A DNA stretch of 64,000 nt from Bacillota bacterium (GTDB lineage: Bacteria; Bacillota; Clostridia; Christensenellales; UMGS416): assembly GCA_023421955.1 (NCBI GenBank), contig JAEZSE010000037.1, forward strand, positions 106,348 to 170,347, read 5' to 3'. Below the pieces are notes generated by a model. The model saw nothing but the letters and a program-made list of their open reading frames with translations, made no database searches and was not told the origin of the DNA. Made by a program: the position numbers and the translations under genes. Numbering within the stretch: position 1 is the first letter of the stretch; every line of letters starts with the position of its first letter. Positions 17,170 to 25,752 of this stretch are shown here, one piece after another.

Positions 17170-17703
17170 TTAACCTTCCAACTCAATCCAATACCGTTGC
17201 AGCACATCGGCCAGATGGCTGCCGGTGATCTCATTCTCCAGCACACCGCCGTTCTTCTGGATCGCCCGCGCGGAACCTGTATTCTGCTTGTCGCAGGTGA
17301 TCAACACCCGCTTGAGGCCCAGCGCCCGGCAGCGATCCAGCGCCATTTTGAGCATCGCGGTGGCATACCCCTTGCGGCGCTCGGTGGGCCGGACGGAATA
17401 CCCGATGTGGCCGCCCTCCCGAAGCAAATAGTCATTCAAACGGTAGCGGATGTTGATTATGCCCAGCAGTCTGCCATCGGTGCGGCGCTCTAAGAAGAAG
17501 GTGTCTGCTGTCACGAAGCCTTCAGGCGCGCGGTTTGCATCTCGCATTGCCTCCAGCGATGCCAGCCATTGACCATAATCCTCATATTGATCCAGGTAGC
17601 CGACTCCGTGAATCGGTGAATGGTGCTCCCGAAACTCCGCCAGGTATTCAAAGGCAGCGGCCTCATGCTCCGGTGCGGGCGTGACCAATATCAGTTCGTC
17701 CAT
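17170..17703 (-). CDS. GNAT family N-acetyltransferase
   Basis: A 177-residue acetyltransferase. VDTFFLERRTDGRLLGIINIRY-like strands lead into motif A, IGYSVRPTERRKGYATAMLKMAL, with R-R-K-G-Y-A as the acetyl-CoA loop, then VLITCDKQNTGSARAIQKNGG, the usual motif B of the RimJ-like group. The acceptor is unknown. ATG 17703 has GGGGGAA upstream. It is the first gene of a possible three-gene reverse-strand unit. Confidence 0.85.
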   Translation of the reverse strand: MDELILVTPAPEHEAAAFEYLAEFREHHSPIHGVGYLDQYEDYGQWLASLEAMRDANRAPEGFVTADTFFLERRTDGRLLGIINIRYRLNDYLLREGGHIGYSVRPTERRKGYATAMLKMALDRCRALGLKRVLITCDKQNTGSARAIQKNGGVLENEITGSHLADVLQRYWIELEG

Positions 17704-17739
17704 GGTTCCCCCATCCCCACTTATCCCCAATAAAGCACA

Positions 17740-18816
17740 TTAATTCTTCTTCGCCGCCCGCTCGATCTCCTCCAGCACGGCCAATGTTCCGTCGCCCTGC
17801 GCTTGTGCGTCCATCGCAGCCTTCAGCTGAGTGCGCTTGGCCCAGGTGTCCATAATCGCGTCATAGAGGCTCTCCACCGTCATGCCGTCCTGGTCAAGCA
17901 CCTGCGCGAAGCCCTGCCGGGCGAAGCTCCTGGCGTTATCAATCTGGTCGCCCCGGCTGGCCGACAGGGGCAGCGGGATCAAGAGCATCGGCTTTTTTAA
18001 AGCCAGAAACTCAAAGATCGAGTTGGCCCCTGCGCGGGAGACGATCAGCTCCGCAGCAGCCAGCAGGTCATTGAGGCCCTCGGACACATACTCAAACTGG
18101 GCATAACCAGCCATGCTGCTCAAAGACTCATCCAGATTGCCCTTGCCACAGATGTGGATCACCCGGAAGGACTTCAGCAGTTTTGGCAGCGCCTGCCGCA
18201 GCGCGATGTTGATGCTGTTAGCACCCAGGCTGCCGCCCATCATCAGAAGCACAGGCAATCCAGTGGCTGAAAAGCCGCAGCGCGAAAGGCCACGGGCCGC
18301 ATTGCCCTCCAGCAGCTCCCGGCGGATCGGCGTGCCGGTGTGGCGGGCCTTGCCACCCAAGTGCCGCGCCGTCTCGGGGAAGGTGGTGCAGATACGGGTG
18401 GCGCTGCCCAGCGCCATGCGGTTGGCCAGCCCCGGCGTGAGATCCGACTCATGCAGCACCAACGGCGTGCCGGTGAGCCGGGCGGCCCACGCCACCGGCA
18501 CCGACACAAACCCGCCCTTGGAAAACACCACGACGGGCTTGAGCGTTTGCAGCAGCCGCAATGCCTGCGCGGCCCCGGCCATCACGCGGAAGGGATCGGA
18601 GAGGTTTTTCAGATCCAGATAGCGGCGCAGCTTGCCGGATGAGATGCCGTGATAGGTCACACCTGGCAACTTGCCCGCAAGGTCACGCTCCATGCCGGAG
18701 TAGCTACCAATGTAGTGCACATCCCAGCCGCGCTCGAGCAGCAGCGGGATCAACGACAGATTGGGTGTGATGTGGCCGGCGGTGCCGCCGCCGGTCAGAA
18801 CGATGGTCTTGGGCAT
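17740..18816 (-). CDS. murG: UDP-GlcNAc:undecaprenyl-PP-MurNAc-pentapeptide GlcNAc transferase
   Basis: A 358-residue peripheral membrane glycosyltransferase that makes lipid II from lipid I. It opens with the MurG loop LTGGGTAGHITPNLSLIP; GGFVSVPVAWAARLTGTPLVLHESDLTPGLANR-type elements identify the lipid-binding half. The C-terminal donor domain has LLMMGGSLGANSINIAL and SRAGANSIFEFLALKKPMLLIPLP. The gene lies outside any division/cell-wall cluster, as is common for the second MurG-like genes of Clostridia, so it could be an additional copy. GGAGA precedes the ATG. Confidence 0.92.
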   Translation of the reverse strand: MPKTIVLTGGGTAGHITPNLSLIPLLLERGWDVHYIGSYSGMERDLAGKLPGVTYHGISSGKLRRYLDLKNLSDPFRVMAGAAQALRLLQTLKPVVVFSKGGFVSVPVAWAARLTGTPLVLHESDLTPGLANRMALGSATRICTTFPETARHLGGKARHTGTPIRRELLEGNAARGLSRCGFSATGLPVLLMMGGSLGANSINIALRQALPKLLKSFRVIHICGKGNLDESLSSMAGYAQFEYVSEGLNDLLAAAELIVSRAGANSIFEFLALKKPMLLIPLPLSASRGDQIDNARSFARQGFAQVLDQDGMTVESLYDAIMDTWAKRTQLKAAMDAQAQGDGTLAVLEEIERAAKKN

Positions 18817-18840
18817 GGGGTCGGTCTCCTTGGGAAAGAG

Positions 18841-19824
18841 CTATTTATCCTGTAATCCATGCGCGATTTGATAAAGCTTTTTGCGCTCCTCAATTGCAGC
18901 ACGGTCGGCATCGGTGAGCTTGCCGGTCTCGAGGAAGCGCTCCACCATCTCCAGCGTGGGCTGGGCCGCCCGGCCGCCGATGGCCGTGCACTTGATGGCA
19001 GACACAGCGCTGGAGAACCTTGCGCTTCTGGCGGTGTCCCACCCCTTGAGCATGCCGTAGATGAACGCGCCATGAAAGGTGTCGCCCGCTCCGGTGGCGT
19101 CCACCACGTCCACCTTGAACGCCGGGATCGTCTCATACACACCGTCAAACAGGCAGGCGCAGCCCCGCGCACCCAGCGTGACGGCCACAAACCGGGGGCC
19201 TCTGCCGGCGATATCGCGGCAGCAATCCTCCAGGCCGATGCCACGCATCTTATAGCGTGTCACATAATAAGACTCGCTGGTGATGAACGCGTCGATCATC
19301 GGCGCCATTTCCTCATATTCGGGCTTGTAGCCGTCAGCATCGAAGGACACCTGGCCGCCGGCTTCCCGCATCCACCGGGCAGCAGTGCATTCGGCCTCTC
19401 CGGTGCTGCTCAGGTGCAGCACGCGGGCCTGGGTGATGTATTCTTTATCCAGCTCGTCGGGCTTGACAGCCCGCACGATTTCCTCACGGCGCAAGAAATT
19501 CCTGCCGCCGGCTTCCCGGTTGGAAAGCACCACCGACATCCTCGTGGGGATGGCCGGATCTACGATCATGCGGCTGGCGTCCACATTGTTGCGCTCGAAA
19601 TCTGTGATGCAAGCCCGGCCCTCATGGTCTGCCCCCACCGCGCCGATCATGCCGCAGCGCACACCCAGCCGACCCAGCGCCGTCATCGCCGTGGGCACCT
19701 TGCCGCCAAACTGGTAGCTCATCTCTAAGAGCTTCGCGGCCTGGTCCTGGCCGGGCAGGCGGTCCATGTTGATCAGGATGTCGGCAACCGGGCTGCCAAT
19801 GCCGATGGCTTCAAGTTTTTCCAT
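18841..19824 (-). CDS. PfkB-family carbohydrate kinase
   Basis: A 327-residue ribokinase-fold sugar kinase. It begins AIGIGSPVADILINMDRLP, has the N-terminal glycine pair region (FGGKVPTAMTALGRLGVRCG), and carries the C-terminal signature VDATGAGDTFHGAFIYGM with the catalytic Asp. The substrate is undetermined (ribose, fructose and nucleosides are typical). GGAGGAGA lies before ATG 19824. It is 25 bp upstream of murG on the same strand, so co-transcription is plausible. Confidence 0.88.
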   Translation of the reverse strand: MEKLEAIGIGSPVADILINMDRLPGQDQAAKLLEMSYQFGGKVPTAMTALGRLGVRCGMIGAVGADHEGRACITDFERNNVDASRMIVDPAIPTRMSVVLSNREAGGRNFLRREEIVRAVKPDELDKEYITQARVLHLSSTGEAECTAARWMREAGGQVSFDADGYKPEYEEMAPMIDAFITSESYYVTRYKMRGIGLEDCCRDIAGRGPRFVAVTLGARGCACLFDGVYETIPAFKVDVVDATGAGDTFHGAFIYGMLKGWDTARSARFSSAVSAIKCTAIGGRAAQPTLEMVERFLETGKLTDADRAAIEERKKLYQIAHGLQDK

Positions 19825-19961
19825 GGTCTCCTCCGGGGGTAGTATTTCCAAATATTTACTTTACCACACGAGGTGTAGCAAGTCAAAACACACCGCTATA
19901 CCGTATGCGGCATTGGAGAAACGGTGTGACAAAAGAGCCATGTTTCCCTGTTCATTTGCTG

Positions 19962-19970
19962 TGATATAAT
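19962..19970 (+). promoter_or_regulatory. Extended -10 promoter of the AlkD-like gene
   Basis: TGA-TATAAT, an extended -10 element, at 19962-19970, 33 bp before the ATG. The -35 hexamer is poor, as expected for extended -10 promoters. Confidence 0.55.
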
Positions 19971-20002
19971 TCAATAGCGCAAGAACATGAAGGGTGAGCA
20001 CC

Positions 20003-20710
20003 ATGGACATCCACACCATCCTGCTGGAGCTGGAATCATTGGGCACTGAGCGGCTGAAAAAGGTTTACCTGTCACAGGGTGCCCATGAGCCGCTGTTTGG
20101 CGTGGCCACCGGCGCAATGAAGCCGATCCTCAAGAAAACCGGCCTCAACCAGCCTTTGGCGGAGGAACTCTATGCGACCGGCAACTACGACGCCATGTAT
20201 CTGGCCGGTGTGATCGCAGACCCCAAGGCGATGACCGGAGCGGACTTTGACCGGTGGATGGAAAGCGCCTATTTCTTTATGATCTCCGACTACATCGTGG
20301 CGGTCACGCTGTCAGAAACGGCAATCGCCCAGGAAGTGGCCGACCGATGGATTGCCACGGGCAAGGAGCTCTATGTGTCCGCCGGCTACAGCTGCTATTG
20401 CTGGCTCATCGGCAGCCGCAAAGATGTAGAGTTTGACTGCGAAAAGCTGAGCGCCATGCTGGACACAGTGGAGAAAACGATCCACAGCTGCCCCGATCGC
20501 GCCAAATACGCGATGAACAATTTCGTGGCCACCGTGGGAGTCTCCTATTTGCCGCTGCATGAGAAGGCTCTGGCAGTGGCTAAGGCCATCGGGGCTGTGG
20601 AGGTGTGGCAGGGCACAAAGAAACTGAGCGTCCCAGTGGCAGCCGAGGAGATCGAAAAGGCGGTGGCCAAGGGTCGGCTGGGGTTCAAGCGCAGGCATGT
20701 GAGATGCTAG
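20003..20710 (+). CDS. DNA alkylation repair protein (AlkD-like HEAT-repeat family)
   Basis: A 235-residue all-helical protein. It resembles the AlkD/AlkC superfamily of HEAT-like DNA glycosylases (GVATGAMKPILKKTGLN; GNYDAMYLAGVIAD; YFFMISDYIVAVTLSE), although the family includes members without proven glycosylase activity. The Trp/Asp active-site positions cannot be assigned safely by eye. ATG 20003 follows AAGGGTGAGC. The basic C terminus (GRLGFKRRHVRC) would suit nucleic-acid binding. Confidence 0.7.
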   Translation: MDIHTILLELESLGTERLKKVYLSQGAHEPLFGVATGAMKPILKKTGLNQPLAEELYATGNYDAMYLAGVIADPKAMTGADFDRWMESAYFFMISDYIVAVTLSETAIAQEVADRWIATGKELYVSAGYSCYCWLIGSRKDVEFDCEKLSAMLDTVEKTIHSCPDRAKYAMNNFVATVGVSYLPLHEKALAVAKAIGAVEVWQGTKKLSVPVAAEEIEKAVAKGRLGFKRRHVRC

Positions 20711-20739
20711 TTTGCAGCACCGGCCCCCGGTGCTATAAT
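20711..20739 (+). promoter_or_regulatory. tRNA promoter with palindromic spacer
   Basis: TTTGCA at 20711 and TATAAT at 20734-20739 with a 17-base spacer. Inside it, GCACCGG-CCC-CCGGTGC (20716-20732) forms a perfect seven-base inverted repeat. Confidence 0.65.
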
Positions 20740-20752
20740 AGGTAAGAGATTT

Positions 20753-20829
20753 GTGCCCGTAGCTCAGCCGGATAGAGCGCTTGACTTCGAATCAAGAGGT
20801 CGTGGGTTCGAGCCCCTCCGGGCACGCCA
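20753..20829 (+). tRNA. trnR: tRNA-Arg (anticodon TCG)
   Basis: A full cloverleaf: acceptor GTGCCCG / CGGGCAC, discriminator G, genomically encoded CCA at 20827-20829, D arm with AGCTCAGCCGGAT, anticodon stem CTTGA / TCAAG with loop CTTCGAA giving anticodon TCG, and T arm GTGGG-TTCGAGC-CCCTC. It decodes CGN arginine codons. Confidence 0.97.
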
Positions 20830-20831
20830 GC

Positions 20832-20869
20832 AAAACCCCGGGAATCATGCGGTTCCTGGGGTTTTCGTT
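20832..20869 (+). terminator. tRNA terminator
   Basis: AAAACCCCGGGAA pairs with TTCCTGGGGTTTT (one G-T pair) and is followed by CGTTTTG, directly after the tRNA CCA end. Confidence 0.8.
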
Positions 20870-20890
20870 TTGCCAGGATTGCCTGAAATT

Positions 20891-21764
20891 TTAGGAACCT
20901 GCTCCGGATAGTCTTTCCTGAACCCATGCCATGATTTCCAGAAATGATTTCATGCCTTCGGGAGTGTTCTCGCAGAATACGGTGAAATTGTGAAACATGC
21001 CCTTCCACATATTCAGTGTTATATCGGCCCCGCCGGCCAGCGCCTTTTCCTTCAGTTTCACATAATCATCAGCGCCAATTTCCAGTGTGCCGCAATGAAT
21101 CATCATCGGTGGTAAGCCACTGAAGCTGCCAAAACTGGGAGATATGTATGGGTCCTTCAAGTCATTACCGCCTGCATATGCTTGCGCGCACAGCCTTTCA
21201 AACCCGATATCCAATACAGGATCCTTCTTTGCCAGCCGCACATGGCTTTCAGAAGACATCGTGAGATCGGTCCATGGGCAAATCAAAGCAAGACCCGCAG
21301 GAAGCGGTTCGTGGTGATCCCGCAGAAACATTGCAGCCGCGAGGCATAACCCGCCGCCCGCCGAATCACCCATATCCCTGCGAGAGAAGTTCACGGTAGA
21401 CAGCGAGCACATCCTCCAGCGCCGCGGGATAGGGGTGCTCCGGCGCCAAGCGGTACTCAATCGTCAAAACAGGGATCCCGCTCGCCAGCGCGATCCCACC
21501 CGAGAAAGCCCTATAGCTGTTGATCGAGTTATAGCAATACGCTCCGCCATGCAAATAAATGAGAACGGTGCTGTTGTCCGCACCGGGCTTTCTTGCCCAT
21601 TCTGCGTGGACACCTCCAATTACTGCTGACTCAAATGACACGGCTTTGGTCACTTGATATCTGGCTGCAAGCGCATCGGTCTTCGCTCTTTTCTCGCCGA
21701 TGTCCATGGTCCGAGGAATGGCAAATCGAAGCGCCTTACTAAAAACAAATGCCCGCAAACTCAT
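20891..21764 (-). pseudogene. Alpha/beta-hydrolase (HSL-type esterase), broken by internal deletion/frameshift
   Basis: Two overlapping frames make one esterase. The first (from ATG 21764) carries the oxyanion motif YLHGGAY and ends YRELLSQGY. The second restarts with GDSAGGGLCLAAAMFL, the nucleophile elbow, and holds the acid region HCGTLEIGADDYV and the His in MFHNFTVF. The usual ~8-10 residues between the helix and the GDSAGG strand are absent at the junction near 21370, and the frame changes there. A small out-of-frame deletion is the simplest cause, so the product is probably inactive. The intact family hydrolyses short acyl esters. Confidence 0.8.
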
Positions 21765-21952
21765 ACTTTCCACCCCCAAAACCAAAGATATCAACTTAAG
21801 TTAATTTATACATATTGGATTATACTACGATTCCTTTATGAGTTTAATCAACAACCAGAGAAAATTACAAATTCCTCCACCGGCACAAATTCCTCTTGAT
21901 GGAATAAGCGACAGCCGCTGCGACAAGATAAGGAAAAAGCAGGTGAGCAGGC

Positions 21953-22498
21953 ATGCCATATGAGAAAGCCAGAGAGCTGGCGGACGCTTCCTATCAAAAG
22001 TGGGTTTCGGAAGAGCTGTTTTCCTTTGGGTGGTTCCTGACACTCTTCGTGATCCTGATTGTTTACACCGTGTGGCTCATCCTCCTGAAGAAGTACAAGA
22101 TCACGCAGCTGTTGCTGATCGGGTCATTGGCCGCAGTGGTGTTTTTGATATTTGACATCGTGCTATATGCTTTCTATGGGTTTGTGGAATACCCAATATC
22201 ACTGACACCGTATAAGCCATCCTTATTTGTGGTAAACGTGACGCTCGCTCCAGTCGCCATCATGCTGGCGGAGCAATACGCCAGCTCCTGGAAAGGCTTT
22301 CTTCTATGGGCGGCTGTCGGCATCGGGGCCATCACTTTCGCGCTGCTGCCGCTCTACAGAATGCTTGGAATTATCAAATTCCACAACGGGTGGAATTATC
22401 TGATCCATTTCCTGTATTTGTATGTTGTGGCCAATGGCGTTCGGTTTGTGTTCCTTTGGCTGAATGGCATCCAGAAAAGGCATCAGGAAGCGCATTGA
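21953..22498 (+). CDS. CBO0543-like integral membrane protein
   Basis: A 181-residue protein with five or six helices: FGWFLTLFVILIVYTVWLILL, LLLIGSLAAVVFLIFDIVLYAF, YKPSLFVVNVTLAPVAIML and further hydrophobic blocks ending in a basic tail. Layout and motifs (a W..Y.H.P-like loop, a helix with FDI, an aromatic last helix) resemble the CBO0543 family of Bacilli and Clostridia, whose role is unknown. AGGTGAGC precedes the ATG. Confidence 0.6.
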   Translation: MPYEKARELADASYQKWVSEELFSFGWFLTLFVILIVYTVWLILLKKYKITQLLLIGSLAAVVFLIFDIVLYAFYGFVEYPISLTPYKPSLFVVNVTLAPVAIMLAEQYASSWKGFLLWAAVGIGAITFALLPLYRMLGIIKFHNGWNYLIHFLYLYVVANGVRFVFLWLNGIQKRHQEAH

Positions 22499-22593
22499 TT
22501 GGAAAACTCTTGACCCAAGTGTGACTGTCTGCACTAACATGGGCAGCCGGTTGAGCAATAATACAGTCAAAGAAATGCCATAATGGAAAGAAG

Positions 22594-23169
22594 ATGGTAC
22601 TGATGCCCGCCAATACAAAAACCGTTGATCCAGAGTTGCAGGAGCAACTGCTCACCAACCTGAAAGCCCGCTTCGTAGCAAACCCCAATCGCCACCCAGG
22701 CCTGGATTGGTCTGCCGTGCAGGCGCGATTGGAGGCAAGCCCTGAAAAGCTTTGGTCACTGAATGAAATGGAGCGAACCGGCGGCGAGCCTGACGTGGCG
22801 GGCATGGATGCCGCCACGGGCGAAGTCATTTTCTATGACTTCGCAGCAGAGACGCCAGCAGGCCGCCGGAACCTCTGTTATGACAACAAAGCCCTGGAAT
22901 CCAGAAAACAGAATAAACCGGAGGGCAGCGCCATGGGCATGGCGGAGGCCATGGGCATCGGGCTGCTGACGGAGGAGCAATATCAAGGCATGCAGCAATT
23001 GGGGGAATTTGACCTGAAGACCTCCAGCTGGGTGCAGACACCGCCGGAGATCCGTAAGCTGGGCGGGGCGCTGTTTTGTGACCGGCGCTACAACCATGTG
23101 TTCACCTATCACAACGGCGCAGAGTCCTACTATGGTGTGCGGGGCTTCCGGGGCGTGCTGCGGGTGTAG
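22594..23169 (+). CDS. DUF4256 domain-containing protein
   Basis: A 191-residue soluble protein. Landmarks are LKARFVANPNRHPGLDWSAV, GGEPDVAGMDAATGEVIFYDF and CYDNKALESRKQNKPEGSA, with a C-terminal ALFCDRRYNHVFTYHNGAESYYGVRGFRG. This is the DUF4256 family, conserved in Firmicutes with no known function. The start is uncertain between ATG 22594 and ATG 22603. It is transcribed alone. Confidence 0.8.
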   Translation: MVLMPANTKTVDPELQEQLLTNLKARFVANPNRHPGLDWSAVQARLEASPEKLWSLNEMERTGGEPDVAGMDAATGEVIFYDFAAETPAGRRNLCYDNKALESRKQNKPEGSAMGMAEAMGIGLLTEEQYQGMQQLGEFDLKTSSWVQTPPEIRKLGGALFCDRRYNHVFTYHNGAESYYGVRGFRGVLRV

Positions 23170-23521
23170 AATCCCGCTGCCTTTCGCCATCGGCGCTAGC
23201 GCACCTCGGTGAGTTTTATCTCGTTCTTGCGATCCGTTACCCACCCACCGCGCATGTCGCTGGGTGGGTTCTTCGTTAATTAATCTCGTTCTCTAGTTTC
23301 AAAAACGTAGCACTGCCTGCGAGCAGATTTACTGTCCTTTTCGACCACTTTGTTCATTGCCTCTGCCGGATAAACCGGCTATCGGCTCTTTGCCTTTTCT
23401 CTCGACCTATTTTCTTAACAAGCTGGAGAGGTTCACGAGCCGCCCGCAGTGTATGTCTGAGCCGGAGATATGCCCCGGCTTTTTTGTTGTCTTATTGAGT
23501 TTATTTGTCGGCATATCCCTC
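23170..23521. other. Intergenic region with two hairpins, possible small transcript
   Basis: No gene seen. A stem ACCCACCCA / TGGGTGGGT at about 23239-23270 is followed by TTCTTCG and could terminate the DUF4256 transcript. A second terminator-like hairpin, AGCCGG / CCGGCT followed by TTTTTTGTTG, spans 23460-23488. The ~190 bp between them are non-coding and could encode a small RNA, since a second terminator needs a transcript; that is inference. Confidence 0.4.
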
Positions 23522-23556
23522 TTGACGAATGTTCTATATAGTACTATCTTATATAG
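23522..23556 (+). promoter_or_regulatory. MarR-gene promoter with overlapping palindromic operator
   Basis: TTGACG at 23522-23527 and TATCTT at 23545-23550 (17-base spacer) form the promoter. The inverted repeat CTATATA-N9-TATATAG at 23534-23556 overlaps the -10, as expected of MarR autorepression. Confidence 0.65.
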
Positions 23557-23562
23557 CAGGAG

Positions 23563-24018
23563 GTGGAAGAGCTGGTTGATAAGACAAACGGAGGCTTCCT
23601 GATCAGTAAAATCAAGCAGATTCAGGGCCGCGTGTTCGAGAAGCTGCTGGCGGAGCACGGCATCGATGCGTTCAACGGGGCCCAGGGGCGGATTTTGTTT
23701 GTGCTGTGGGAGCATGACAATATTCCGATCCATACACTTTCCGACAAAACAGGCCTGGCCAAGACCACGCTCACCGGTATGCTGGACCGGCTGGAGGCAT
23801 CTGGCCACATCCGCAGGGCCTTTGACCCGCTGGACCGGCGAAAGGTCAACATCCTTTTGACCGAAACCGCCAGGGGGCTGAAACGCCAATATGATGATGT
23901 GTCGCGGAAAATGAGCGACCTGTTCTACGAAGGATTTGCCGACGAAGAAATCCTTCAGTTTGAAAACTGCCTTGCCCGTATTCTCAAAAATCTCACCGGA
24001 AAGGACGCGGCGAAATGA
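23563..24018 (+). CDS. MarR-family transcriptional regulator
   Basis: A 151-residue winged-helix repressor. The recognition region IHTLSDKTGLAKTTLTGMLDRLEASGHIRRAFDPLD-type pattern with D.RRKVNILLTE is the classical MarR wHTH and wing. The start is ambiguous: GTG 23563 overlaps the AGGAGG, while an in-frame CTG at 23572 has ideal spacing to it. Its stop overlaps the next ATG (24015), so it controls and is co-translated with the two flavin enzymes. Confidence 0.88.
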   Translation: MEELVDKTNGGFLISKIKQIQGRVFEKLLAEHGIDAFNGAQGRILFVLWEHDNIPIHTLSDKTGLAKTTLTGMLDRLEASGHIRRAFDPLDRRKVNILLTETARGLKRQYDDVSRKMSDLFYEGFADEEILQFENCLARILKNLTGKDAAK

Positions 24019-24440
24019 ACGATGATATCAAGCGGGAGATCGGCATACTCCGTCAGAATGCCAAGGTGGCCTATGTGGCTTCGGTCAATCAAGACGGCTA
24101 TCCGCAGATCAAGGCCATGCTCGTGCTGGAGCACGACGGCATGGTGACGCAATATTTTTCCACCAACCTGAGCTCACAGCGGGCACAGCAGTTTCTGCAA
24201 AACCCCAGGGCGTCGGTCTATTACTGCAACGAAGACCAGTTCAAGGGCGCGTTGTTCACCGGGGAAATGGAGGTGTGCACTGACCATAAGACCAAAGCCT
24301 TTTTGTGGCGCGACGGCTTTGAGATTTATTACCCCAAGGGCGTGGACGACGAGGACTATTGTGTGTTCAAATTCAAGGCGGACACGGTGAACTATTACCA
24401 CGGCCTGAGCAACTGCACCGCTCCGGCAAAGGAGCTTTGA
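24015..24440 (+). CDS. Pyridoxamine 5'-phosphate oxidase family protein
   Basis: A 141-residue split-barrel FMN-binding protein: AYVASVNQDGYPQIKAMLVLEH, then SSQRAQQFLQNPRASVYYCN and LFTGEMEVCTD. Such proteins bind FMN or F420 at a dimer interface and reduce small compounds; true PNPOx activity is not implied. It overlaps the MarR gene by four bases and lies one base ahead of the flavin reductase, so the three form an operon. Confidence 0.85.
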   Translation: MNDDIKREIGILRQNAKVAYVASVNQDGYPQIKAMLVLEHDGMVTQYFSTNLSSQRAQQFLQNPRASVYYCNEDQFKGALFTGEMEVCTDHKTKAFLWRDGFEIYYPKGVDDEDYCVFKFKADTVNYYHGLSNCTAPAKEL

Positions 24441-24441
24441 A

Positions 24442-24993
24442 ATGGAGGAAATAACGAAAGATTCCGGCTGTTTCTTCACCCAGCAGCTCTTTCTGATCGG
24501 CACCACCAACGAGGACGGCAGCGCCAATTTCGCGCCGATCTCCTGGGTCAGCTTCACCTGGGGGCCGCCCTGCTGCCTGGTGATCAGCATCAACGGCACG
24601 ACGAGGAAAAAGCAGACCACGCAAAACATCGAGCGCACCAAAATGCTTTCCGCCACGGTCGTCACGCCGGACCTGCTGGCCTTTGCCGAGCAGCACAACC
24701 GCGCCACCCAGCGGGAGGGTATACCCCTTCCACAGGAGTTTGAACGCGGCAGGGTGCTGGATGTGCCGCTATTGAAAGGCGCCAAATGGTCCTACGAGTG
24801 CGAGGTGATCCAGACGGTGCGAATCGGCGGGTGCGACACACACTTTGCCGCGTTCCAGCAGGTGAATGTGCGGGAGGATGTCCAGGCGCTTCCGTTCTTC
24901 GACCTGCGGCAGATCAACCCGGTTATTTATTCTCCGAACAACTATTTCACCATAGGCGAACATCTGGGGGAAATCGGCGACTACGCAAAATGA
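24442..24993 (+). CDS. Flavin reductase family protein (flavoredoxin-like)
   Basis: A 183-residue FMN-binding split-barrel protein: LFLIGTTNEDGSANFAPISWVSFTWGPP at the N terminus and ARTEMLSA-like KMLSATVVTPDL later. It matches the DIM6/NTAB flavoredoxin group that moves electrons through bound FMN. AAAGGAGC overlaps the end of the previous gene. It closes the MarR-PNPOx-flavin reductase operon, which probably responds to a toxic aromatic or redox-active compound. Confidence 0.85.
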   Translation: MEEITKDSGCFFTQQLFLIGTTNEDGSANFAPISWVSFTWGPPCCLVISINGTTRKKQTTQNIERTKMLSATVVTPDLLAFAEQHNRATQREGIPLPQEFERGRVLDVPLLKGAKWSYECEVIQTVRIGGCDTHFAAFQQVNVREDVQALPFFDLRQINPVIYSPNNYFTIGEHLGEIGDYAK

Positions 24994-24994
24994 A

Positions 24995-25013
24995 AAACCC
25001 GCCTTTCGGCGGG
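24995..25013 (+). terminator. Hairpin after the flavin operon
   Basis: ACCCGCC-TTTC-GGCGGGCT, a stable short stem a few bases after the stop codon. There is no T run, so termination is uncertain. Confidence 0.4.
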
Positions 25014-25158
25014 CTACAGGGAAGGAGGAGAGAGGGAAGGAATCATGTCACATTGATTCTTTGTTGGTCTCCTTCTTCATAATTGCCCATCTGTATGGTA
25101 TTTAAACGTATCCAACAGTAAATTCACATTCACAACAGGGAGCTTGAGAGGGTGCCTC

Positions 25159-25608
25159 TCAATACAGCTCACCGACCGTATAGTCGCAGCAGGCGGCGTA
25201 TTCCTCCGCGGCGCGGAAAAGCACCGGCTGGATCGCAGGATAAGTGAGGTTTTGGGGCAGGCGGTCAAAGTATTGCACCTCCGCGATCTCGCTTTCCGGG
25301 AGGCCTGCGATGGAGGCCGCCTCCGCCCAATAGAGCATACCACAGCTCCGGCTGCCACCTTCTTCCACCGAATAGGCACACACCGGCATCAGTGTGGATG
25401 CCATCACGCCCGTTTCCTCGTAAAGCTCCCGCTGGGCCGTTTTCTCAATGGCCTCGCCGGGCTCCCGGTGCCCGCCGGGGATTTCCCACGTGGCGCGCTC
25501 CCGGTGGCGCACAAAAAGCCAGCGGCCCATGTGTCTGGTCATCACCACGGCAAACCCAAGCTCCCGGTCCGCCACGCAGTGGATCGGGTGAAGCGTCACG
25601 ACAGGCAT
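25159..25608 (-). CDS. NUDIX hydrolase
   Basis: A 149-residue pyrophosphohydrolase. The Nudix box is complete: GGHREPGEAIEKTAQRELYE then ETGV, fitting G-x5-E-x7-R-E-U-x-E-E-x-G-U. The substrate is a nucleoside diphosphate linked to another group and cannot be specified. ATG 25608 has GGAGGGAG eight bases upstream; an in-frame start further up is unneeded. Single gene. Confidence 0.9.
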   Translation of the reverse strand: MPVVTLHPIHCVADRELGFAVVMTRHMGRWLFVRHRERATWEIPGGHREPGEAIEKTAQRELYEETGVMASTLMPVCAYSVEEGGSRSCGMLYWAEAASIAGLPESEIAEVQYFDRLPQNLTYPAIQPVLFRAAEEYAACCDYTVGELY

Positions 25609-25717
25609 GTTGAACTCCCTCCGCCCGCCGGCTCGCGGGCTTCCCAGCAATGTTCATATTATCATTATAGCCTCTGCATCTGTGTTTGTTAATGGGGAGG
25701 TTGCCATTGCGCCCCTA

Positions 25718-25726
25718 TGGTATAAT
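25718..25726 (+). promoter_or_regulatory. Extended -10 promoter of the DUF3006 gene
   Basis: TGG-TATAAT at 25718-25726, 27 bp ahead of the ATG; no good -35 at standard spacing. Confidence 0.5.
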
Positions 25727-25752
25727 AAGGGCAAAAAAGAGGGGGCGAGGGC

